A stretch of DNA of 16,677 bases from SIG469 sp964384255 (GTDB taxonomy: Bacteria > Bacillota > Clostridia > Oscillospirales > Oscillospiraceae), in the NCBI GenBank assembly GCA_964384255.1, contig CAYLKH010000049.1:1-16677 (forward strand), read 5' to 3'. Position numbers and translations under genes: made by a program. Below the pieces are notes generated by a model that did not search any database, was not told the DNA's origin, and saw nothing but the letters and a program-made list of their open reading frames with translations. Shown one piece after another: positions 6,737 through 12,058 of the stretch. Every line of letters begins with the position of its first letter. Position 1 is the stretch's first letter.

Positions 6737-7321
6737 ATGGAAGCAAGAAAACTGCTGGATGCCCTGAAGATCGCCGAAAGGTTGAAGGACGCTACCCGTC
6801 ATTGCTACACTTCCGGTGGACGTCACGAGAGCGTTGCCGAGCATAGCTGGATGATGACCCTGATGGCGCTGCTTTTAGAAGACGAGTTTCCCGAAGCGGA
6901 TATGGACAGGGTCATAAAAATGTGCATTATCCACGACCTGGGAGAAGCATTTACCGGAGACATTCCCGCCTTTGACAAGACGGCGGCCGACGAAGAAAAG
7001 GAAGAGCAGCTGCTGCTTGAGTGGGTCGGCTCGCTGCCCGAAAAGCTGTCATCCCAATGGATATCGCTCTATGACGAAATGGCAAAGAGAGAGACGCTGG
7101 AGGCAAAAATCTATAAGGCTATCGATGGCCTGGAAGCGGTCATTCAGCACAATGCTTCTGACCTGTCTACGTGGATACCCATTGAATATGAACTCAACCT
7201 GACCTATGCCGAAGACAAGGTGGATTTTTCAGACTACCTCAAGGCTCTGCGGGCAGAGATAAAAAACGACACGTTGACAAAACTTCATCGAAATCGCGAC
7301 AGCGATGGTATCAGCTATTGA
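6737..7321 (+). CDS. HD-domain phosphohydrolase, YfbR/HDDC2-like (probable 5'-nucleotidase)
   Basis: 194 residues. The HD metal site is complete: H36 in ESVAEHSW, H66-D67 in IIHDLGEAFTGDIP (with E70 and D75), and D130 in KAIDGLEA. This set and order match the YfbR / HDDC2 / YGK1 group, whose known members remove the 5' phosphate of deoxynucleoside monophosphates using a divalent metal. GGAG (6724-6727) lies 9 nt before the ATG, and the gap to ahcY is 17 nt, so it is probably in an operon with ahcY. The stop TGA (7319-7321) lies inside the -35 box of the metK promoter. A nucleotide hydrolase set between SAH hydrolase and SAM synthetase suggests a role in handling the purine part of the SAM cycle, but the substrate cannot be read from the sequence. 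Confidence 0.85.
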   Translation: MEARKLLDALKIAERLKDATRHCYTSGGRHESVAEHSWMMTLMALLLEDEFPEADMDRVIKMCIIHDLGEAFTGDIPAFDKTAADEEKEEQLLLEWVGSLPEKLSSQWISLYDEMAKRETLEAKIYKAIDGLEAVIQHNASDLSTWIPIEYELNLTYAEDKVDFSDYLKALRAEIKNDTLTKLHRNRDSDGISY

Positions 7322-7345
7322 CATATTGATTATTTCTGATATAAT
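7318..7345 (+). promoter_or_regulatory. Consensus promoter of the metK transcript
   Basis: TTGACA (7318-7323), 16-bp spacer, TATAAT (7340-7345), preceded by TG one base upstream of the -10 (an extended -10). Both hexamers are perfect. The -35 overlaps the stop codon of the HD gene. Transcription would start near 7352, just before the riboswitch aptamer. Confidence 0.92.
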
Positions 7346-7367
7346 CCATATGTTAAACACAATTAGA

Positions 7368-7466
7368 CCTTATCAAGAGTGACGGAGGGAGCGGCCCTGT
7401 GAAGTCCGGCAACCTGCCATGCAAGGTGCCAAATCCGACGATGGCTCATGCTGTCGAAAGATGAGG
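7368..7466 (+). promoter_or_regulatory. SAM-I (S-box) riboswitch aptamer
   Basis: The S-box consensus is followed throughout: P1 5' strand CCTTATC (7368-7374) then AAGAG, GGAGGGA (kink-turn side of P2), GGCCC (pseudoknot loop), GAA, CCGGCAACC, a short P3 (ACCT/AGGT), AGGTGCCAAATCC, P4 with CGAC/GTCG arms, and GAAAGATGAGG closing P1 (GATGAGG 7460-7466). It senses SAM and lowers transcription of the downstream SAM synthetase by letting the terminator at 7481-7520 form. It sits directly upstream of metK and, by read-through, wecC. Confidence 0.96.
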
Positions 7467-7480
7467 ATGGATGATATTTC

Positions 7481-7520
7481 AAGCTCCGTCCTTGCGGCGG
7501 AGCTTTTCCGTTTGTTTTTC
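7481..7520 (+). terminator. Riboswitch-controlled intrinsic terminator
   Basis: AAGCTCCGTC (7481-7490) pairs with GGCGGAGCTT (7496-7505) around a 5-nt loop, with one G-U pair, and is followed by a T-rich run through 7520. It is the expression platform of the S-box: formed when SAM is bound, ending transcription before metK. The segment CTCCGTC (7484-7490) is also complementary to GACGGAG (7381-7387) inside the aptamer, a possible antiterminator pairing. Confidence 0.92.
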
Positions 7521-7533
7521 TTGATACCAAAGA

Positions 7534-7561
7534 AAGGAGACGCTGTTATCAGCAAATAATT
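7534..7561 (+). promoter_or_regulatory. Distant SD of metK with a small hairpin in the spacer
   Basis: The only good SD, AAGGAG (7534-7539), ends 22 nt before the metK ATG (7562), far beyond the usual 5-10 nt. The spacer contains GCTG-TTAT-CAGC (7542-7553), a 4-bp stem with a 4-nt loop; folding it would reduce the effective spacing to about 10 nt. No in-frame start codon lies closer to the SD. Hairpin-bridged initiation is inference. Confidence 0.5.
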
Positions 7562-8752
7562 ATGAGCAAAAGAATCTTTACTTCCGAATCTGTTACAGAA
7601 GGGCATCCCGACAAGGTGTGCGACCAGATATCCGATGCCGTGCTGGACTCTATCCTGGCTCAGGACCCTGCTGCCCGAGTTGCCTGCGAGACTATCTGCA
7701 CCACTGGTATGGTGTTTGTAATGGGCGAGATATCCACCAAATGCTACGTTGATATTCCTGCCATCGCCAGAGAGACTATCAGGACCATCGGTTATGATGA
7801 TCCTTCCTATGGGTTCGACTACAAATCCTGCGCCGTAATGAGCGCCATCGATGAGCAGAGCGCTGACATTGCTATGGGCGTTGACGAGTCCCAGGAGATA
7901 AAAGAGGGCGCTTCTGATGCAGCCGACCTTATTGGTGCCGGTGACCAGGGCATGATGTTTGGTTTCGCCTGCGATGAGACTCAGGAGCTTATGCCTGCGC
8001 CTATTTCCATGGCTCACAGCCTTGCCAGAAAGCTTTCTCAGGTGAGAAAGTCCGGCGAGCTTAACTGGCTCCGCCCCGACGGCAAAAGCCAGGTCACTGT
8101 TGAATATGGTGATGACGGCGCTGTTAAAAGAGTCGACGCTATCGTTCTTTCCACCCAGCACAGCCCCGAAATCGGCATAAAGGAACTGAGAGAGGGCGTT
8201 ATGGAATCCGTTATCCTGCCCACTATAGACAAAAAATATATCGACAAGGACACCAAGTTTTACATCAATCCCACCGGCAGATTCGTTATTGGAGGCCCTG
8301 TTGGCGACAGCGGTCTTACTGGCCGTAAGATAATTGTTGATACCTACGGCGGCTACGCCAGCCATGGCGGCGGCTGCTTCTCCGGTAAGGATCCTACAAA
8401 GGTCGATCGCAGCGCCTGCTATATGGCCCGTCACGTTGCCAAAAACATAGTTGCAGCAGGTCTTGCCAAAAAATGCCAGATCCAGGTGGCTTATGCCATC
8501 GGCGTTGCTCACCCTGTTTCCGTTCAGGTCGAAACTTTCGGCACCGGCGTAATGGACGACGATAAGCTGTCTAAGCTGATAACCTCTGTTTTCGATCTGC
8601 GTCCTGCAAAAATTATCGAATATCTCGACCTTCGCCGCCCGATCTACCGTCAAACCGCTGCTTATGGTCATTTTGGCCGCACAGACATTGACCTCAGCTG
8701 GGAAAGGACCAATATGGCTGATGTGCTGAGATCAGAAGCAGGCAGGGTCTGA
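7562..8752 (+). CDS. metK: S-adenosylmethionine synthetase (methionine adenosyltransferase)
   Basis: 396 residues, full length. It makes SAM from methionine and ATP in the cytosol. Hallmarks are the N-terminal TSESVTEGHPDKVCDQISDA (ATP/Mg site), signature GAGDQGMMFGFA, and the second signature GGGCFSGKDPTKVDRS, where Cys takes the place of the more common Ala; this variant falls within the known family pattern. The C-terminus RPIYRQTAAYGHFGR completes the fold. Expression is under the strong promoter at 7318-7345 and the SAM-I riboswitch at 7368-7466, the classical product-feedback arrangement of Bacillota. The start is fixed by alignment with the family (MSKRIFTSESV), although the SD is unusually distant. 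wecC begins 3 nt after the stop, so the two are probably on one mRNA. Confidence 0.98.
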   Translation: MSKRIFTSESVTEGHPDKVCDQISDAVLDSILAQDPAARVACETICTTGMVFVMGEISTKCYVDIPAIARETIRTIGYDDPSYGFDYKSCAVMSAIDEQSADIAMGVDESQEIKEGASDAADLIGAGDQGMMFGFACDETQELMPAPISMAHSLARKLSQVRKSGELNWLRPDGKSQVTVEYGDDGAVKRVDAIVLSTQHSPEIGIKELREGVMESVILPTIDKKYIDKDTKFYINPTGRFVIGGPVGDSGLTGRKIIVDTYGGYASHGGGCFSGKDPTKVDRSACYMARHVAKNIVAAGLAKKCQIQVAYAIGVAHPVSVQVETFGTGVMDDDKLSKLITSVFDLRPAKIIEYLDLRRPIYRQTAAYGHFGRTDIDLSWERTNMADVLRSEAGRV

Positions 8753-8755
8753 GCC

Positions 8756-9955
8756 ATGAAAAAAATCACCGTAATGGGTTGCGGGTATATCGGCCTTCCC
8801 ACAGCCGTCACATTCGCTCAGGCGGGATACTCAGTTTGTGGAGTTGACGTCAGCGAGGAAAAGATTAATATATTGTCAACCGGCAGGGCATATTTCGACG
8901 AGCCGGGCTTGAACGAAGCGCTTAAAGACGCTATGGACAGAGGGCTTTTGACCTTTTCTACTCAACCGGCAGCGGCTGATGTGTATATCATTTCTGTGCC
9001 AACTCCCTGCGTTCCAACTCACGATGGAAAGTTTGGCTGTCAGCTGGATTATGTCCGTTCAGCTGCCCGCATGATCGGCTCTGTAGTGAGAGAAGGGGAT
9101 CTGGTGGTCCTTGAATCCACCTCACCTCCGGGAACCACCAGAGAGGTCAGGCAGATAGTTGCCGAGGTCAGTGGACTTGATAAAGACAGCTTTATGATGG
9201 CCCACTGCCCTGAAAGGGTTATCCCCGGAAACATGCTCAAAGAGCTGAGAGAGAATGACCGCATCATTGGCTCCGAAGATCCTGAGACTGCCGAGTATGC
9301 CCGGGAGATATACCTGCCAATTTTGACAAAGGGAGATATCAAAACTACCGACGACCTTACTGCCGAGCTTTGCAAGCTGGCAGAAAACACCTATCGCGAT
9401 ATCAATATCGCCTTTGCCAACGAGCTTAGCCAGGTTTGCGACAAGCTGGGGATTGATGTGTTCGGCCTTATTAAGCTGACCAACTGCCATCCCCGTGTCA
9501 ATATCCACAGCCCCGGTGTCGGCGTTGGCGGCCATTGCATCCCCGTAGTACCCTGGTTCATCCACGAGAAGTTTGAGGACGACACTGCCCTTATCCTACA
9601 GTCGCGCATTATTAACGACGACCGTCCCAATTGGGTGGCTGACAAGGTAAGTCAGTTTATTGCACCCCCGGCAACAGTGGCTGTGTTGGGCATGACCTAC
9701 AAAAACGACACCGACGATCTGCGTGACAGCGCTGCTATTGTGTTCGCAAACATACTCAAGGAGCGGGGATACAATGTTATTTGCTGCGAACCCAACGCCA
9801 GAGGCGAGGTATCAGGCTTTGAGAACCTGCCGCTGGACCAGGCATTGGAAAAGGCATCGTTCAGCGTTATAGCTCTGGCTCACAGGGAGTTTGTGGCCGC
9901 GAAGGACAAGATCGCCGCAGTTCCTCATTACGACTGCGTTGGCCTGCTGAGCTGA
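8756..9955 (+). CDS. wecC: UDP-N-acetyl-D-mannosamine dehydrogenase-type nucleotide-sugar dehydrogenase
   Basis: 399 residues of the UDP-glucose/GDP-mannose dehydrogenase family. The N-terminus has the NAD motif GCGYIGLPTA (G-x-G-x-x-G) and VDVSEEKI. The middle shows HCPERVIPGNMLKEL, then CKLAENTYRDINIAFANEL. The catalytic Cys lies in PGVGVGGHCIPVVPWFI, preceded by CHPRVNIHSP; this HPRVNI...PGVGGHCI..PWFI form is that of WecC rather than of Ugd, which usually has a different segment there. The C-terminal domain has GMTYKNDTDDLRDS. WecC oxidises UDP-ManNAc to the uronic acid for surface polysaccharides, but specificity within the family is hard to read. It begins 3 nt after metK with a weak SD (AGGG 8744-8747), so it is likely translated by coupling and is controlled by the SAM riboswitch. 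No WecB-type epimerase or other glycan genes are near. Confidence 0.85.
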   Translation: MKKITVMGCGYIGLPTAVTFAQAGYSVCGVDVSEEKINILSTGRAYFDEPGLNEALKDAMDRGLLTFSTQPAAADVYIISVPTPCVPTHDGKFGCQLDYVRSAARMIGSVVREGDLVVLESTSPPGTTREVRQIVAEVSGLDKDSFMMAHCPERVIPGNMLKELRENDRIIGSEDPETAEYAREIYLPILTKGDIKTTDDLTAELCKLAENTYRDINIAFANELSQVCDKLGIDVFGLIKLTNCHPRVNIHSPGVGVGGHCIPVVPWFIHEKFEDDTALILQSRIINDDRPNWVADKVSQFIAPPATVAVLGMTYKNDTDDLRDSAAIVFANILKERGYNVICCEPNARGEVSGFENLPLDQALEKASFSVIALAHREFVAAKDKIAAVPHYDCVGLLS

Positions 9956-10397
9956 TATATTCAAAAATTGCGCACAGTGTATCCGCTATGTTTACTATGT
10001 AAGATTCCGGATACGCTGGGCGCTTTTTTGTCATTGGCCACATATGGCACAAAATTATATCTGCCTCGATATCAGAAAGGGCAAAACGCTTCGACGCTGT
10101 ATCCAACGAATCCTGGGGATGGGTCCTTATGTGGGTCGAAGGCGCGTAAAGGTCATTCCGATATAGATAAAAATCGTGAAGCATGGCACCTCTGACCGTA
10201 TCAACTACCCTCAGCCGAAACAGGCGGGCTGCATACCAGCATAATCTGGCGACTCTGACACAGTGGTCAAACCGGGATATGCCGTTGTGATGGCAAAACC
10301 CTTTGAGCTTTTGATATTCCGGGTCTGATATGATATCGCTGATTATTTCCTCAAAACCGGGGTCAGCGCCCCAGTTGACTGATTTTTCAAAATGCAT
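9867..10397 (-). CDS. HD-domain protein, 3' end overlapping wecC
   Basis: 176 residues. HD-type metal ligands are visible: H45 in RFDHCVRVARLCWY, H74-D75 in RGAMLHDFYLYR, and a late Asp in VNIADTLCAIFE, with HMWPMTKKRP between. It resembles a group of small uncharacterised HD phosphohydrolases found in clostridia (FCHHxGxSRFDHxVRV...LLHDFFLY), so a hydrolase role is expected but the substrate is unknown. The ATG (10397) follows GGAGG (10407-10411) at 9 nt, and that SD lies in the 3' arm of the rnmV terminator hairpin, so expression probably depends on rnmV translation. The last 29 or so codons (SSAGQRSRNEELRRS...) are antisense to the end of wecC and look non-conserved, as if the gene lost its original stop and ran on. 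The core is convincing; the tail may be non-functional. Confidence 0.82.
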   Translation of the reverse strand: MHFEKSVNWGADPGFEEIISDIISDPEYQKLKGFCHHNGISRFDHCVRVARLCWYAARLFRLRVVDTVRGAMLHDFYLYRNDLYAPSTHIRTHPQDSLDTASKRFALSDIEADIILCHMWPMTKKRPAYPESYIVNIADTLCAIFEYISSAGQRSRNEELRRSCPSRPQTPCEPEL

Positions 10398-10444
10398 AAA
10401 AAAACACCTCCGGCACAGGCTTCATATTAGCCCTGTCCGGAGGT
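10398..10444 (-). terminator. rnmV terminator hairpin that also covers the SD of the next gene
   Basis: On the minus strand ACCTCCGG-ACAGG pairs with CCTGT-G-CCGGAGGT (13 bp, one bulged G), followed by G and seven Ts (10404-10398), then directly by the ATG of the HD gene. The 5' arm is the last codons of rnmV and its TAA (10429-10427) sits at the loop. The 3' arm contains GGAGG, the SD of the HD gene. It therefore reads as a rho-independent terminator and at the same time as an SD-sequestering hairpin. Confidence 0.85.
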
Positions 10445-11029
10445 TATTTCAATGGTAATTGCATCCAGTTCTTCAAGAGTCATGGTCAGGTTTAAATATT
10501 CTAAAAGAGCATTTGCGGTCATGTTCTTTGGTAAAGAAAGCTTTTGCTGAAGTGCCTGACGTTTGGCGGTGCTGCCTGGACCCGAAAGGCCAAGCCGTAA
10601 AAAATCAGCCTTAGTGATAGTCGGCCGTATGGTGGACGGAGCAGAATTATCCACAAAGGTTGCTCCGGCTTTTTCCAGGGCGGTCATAAGAACATCCGGG
10701 GTCATGCCCTCAACTCCCAGCTTGCCTTCTTTACTGCCGTGAGCCTTACGCTTTTCTTTGCCGTATATATCCGGTATATATGCGTGTTTGATCTTGTCTT
10801 TGGGCAGGCTGCCTTTAAGATAGTTTCTTATGACAAATCCGGCTCCGTCTCCGTCGGTCAGTATTATCAGTCCATACCTGTCCGCAAGGGTTCGGAGCAG
10901 GGCCAGCTTTTCCCGGTCGTTGAATATGCCAAAACCGGAGGTTTCGATGATAGTGGCGTCAACCATCTGGCGCAGGGTGTTTTTGTCATACCGGCCCTCG
11001 ACAACGATAACTTCTTTAATTAGTCTCAT
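10427..11029 (-). CDS. rnmV: Ribonuclease M5-type Toprim protein (5S rRNA maturation nuclease)
   Basis: 200 residues. The Toprim domain begins IKEVIVVEGRYDKNTLRQ (catalytic Glu in VVEG), continues with IIETSGFGIF and ILTDGDGAGFVIRNYL (D-x-D motif), then IKHAYIPDIYG, KEGKLGVEGM and a C-terminal DUF4093-like part (TITKADFLRLGLSGPGSTAKRQ). This order is that of RNase M5, which cuts 5S rRNA precursors and is largely restricted to Bacillota. The D-x-D segment reads DGDGAGF instead of the DPDFPGE I recall from the Bacillus enzyme, so some caution on function is fair. The ATG overlaps the holA stop by 14 nt, and its SD (GGAG) lies in the holA end, so translational coupling is likely. It is followed by the terminator/SD hairpin at 10398-10444. 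Confidence 0.85.
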   Translation of the reverse strand: MRLIKEVIVVEGRYDKNTLRQMVDATIIETSGFGIFNDREKLALLRTLADRYGLIILTDGDGAGFVIRNYLKGSLPKDKIKHAYIPDIYGKEKRKAHGSKEGKLGVEGMTPDVLMTALEKAGATFVDNSAPSTIRPTITKADFLRLGLSGPGSTAKRQALQQKLSLPKNMTANALLEYLNLTMTLEELDAITIEITSGQG

Positions 11030-12050
11030 TTTCAGCCAGCTCCAATATCAACATTTCCAATTGCAGTTGTTTGTCGTATCCGGTAGATTTCATTTTCAGG
11101 TCGGTTTCGGCGCAAAGTATCAGCGCTTTCCGGCACCACCCCATGGAAAATCTTCTGGACGCACCTATTCGCAGTTTGGTGGCATAGGGAGAAAGCCCCC
11201 ACAACTTTTGCAGGAAGGCCGCATCCTTGCCGGCTTCAAGAGCCAGCTTCGCAGTATACAGCTGACGAAGCTGACCGCCCAAAACCGAAAGCAGGGAAAT
11301 GGGTTCTTCCTTTTTTTCGACCAGTGTGTGAAGCTTTGTAAGAGCATCGTTGAAGCGTTTTTCGGCAATGGCGTTAGTCATATCAAACACAACAGCGTCC
11401 ACGGTTGGTTCTACCAGCTGGTCGATATGAGATCTGGTGACCCGGTCTGCGGTAAAGGCTGCCAGCTTTTCGATCTCCTGATTCAGGCTTGTCATCAGGC
11501 CGTCGGATATGTCTACCAGATATGATGCATCAGAACGGTCGATGCTTCTGCCCAGCGTTTTGAACTTTTTTACGGTCCAGGCGGTAAGCTCTGCCTGAGA
11601 CTGGGGGTCAAAGCAGACCCACACGGCGTATTTGTCCACAGCGGCAGACAGCTTTTTCAACCTTCCGTCCGCCTTATAGGTTATGGTGTCATAAACAAAG
11701 ACGACGCAAACATAGTCGGGGAGGTCCTGGATGATCTCCATAAAGCGGTTTCGGTTTGCTTCGTTCATACCAAAGATATCAAAATCATTTACCAGGATCA
11801 TCGTTCGGTCGCTCATCATGGGATATGTGTCGATGGCAAGGGCCAGTGCCTCCAGATCCAGGGACGATCCATTGAAATCGTGAAAGTTAAATGCTTCGCA
11901 GACCCCTTCTACCAGCAGCTTATGGAGCTGATTAACACAGTATTGCCGAAGGTAGCTTTCGTCTCCGCTGAAAATATACAGGCGGTCTATATTGCCGCTG
12001 TCAAGGGCGGTTTTCATGTATTTATAGTCTTTACCGGTTGATTTGGCCAT
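11016..12050 (-). CDS. holA: DNA polymerase III delta subunit (clamp-loader wrench)
   Basis: 344 residues, the usual length. Delta opens the beta sliding clamp within the clamp-loader complex at the replisome. Recognisable parts are the N-terminal LYIFSGDESYLRQY (family form of the P-loop region without a working Walker A), SDRTMILVNDFD, VVFVYDT, GRLKKL, the helical LVDISDGLMTSLNQEIEKLAAF, and the C-terminal collar with ISLLSVLGGQLRQLYTAK and STGYDKQLQLEMLILEL. It starts 8 nt after the comEC stop with only a weak SD (TAGG) and overlaps rnmV by 14 nt. The comEC-holA order is a well-known Bacillota arrangement. Likely co-transcribed and translationally coupled with both neighbours. Confidence 0.95.
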   Translation of the reverse strand: MAKSTGKDYKYMKTALDSGNIDRLYIFSGDESYLRQYCVNQLHKLLVEGVCEAFNFHDFNGSSLDLEALALAIDTYPMMSDRTMILVNDFDIFGMNEANRNRFMEIIQDLPDYVCVVFVYDTITYKADGRLKKLSAAVDKYAVWVCFDPQSQAELTAWTVKKFKTLGRSIDRSDASYLVDISDGLMTSLNQEIEKLAAFTADRVTRSHIDQLVEPTVDAVVFDMTNAIAEKRFNDALTKLHTLVEKKEEPISLLSVLGGQLRQLYTAKLALEAGKDAAFLQKLWGLSPYATKLRIGASRRFSMGWCRKALILCAETDLKMKSTGYDKQLQLEMLILELAENETN

Positions 12051-12058
12051 GTTGATAC

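Noticed and set aside
5820..6746. 308-codon open frame antisense to ahcY
   Set aside because: Same reasoning: it is the mirror frame of a conserved gene, without an SD or domain.
7373..8671. 432-codon open frame antisense to the riboswitch and metK
   Set aside because: No SD before its ATG, no recognisable domain, and it lies exactly opposite a highly conserved gene and aptamer. Codon bias of metK leaves this antisense frame free of stops.
10830..11525. 231-codon plus-strand frame over rnmV/holA
   Set aside because: Overlaps two recognised genes, lacks an SD, and its translation is low in recognisable structure.
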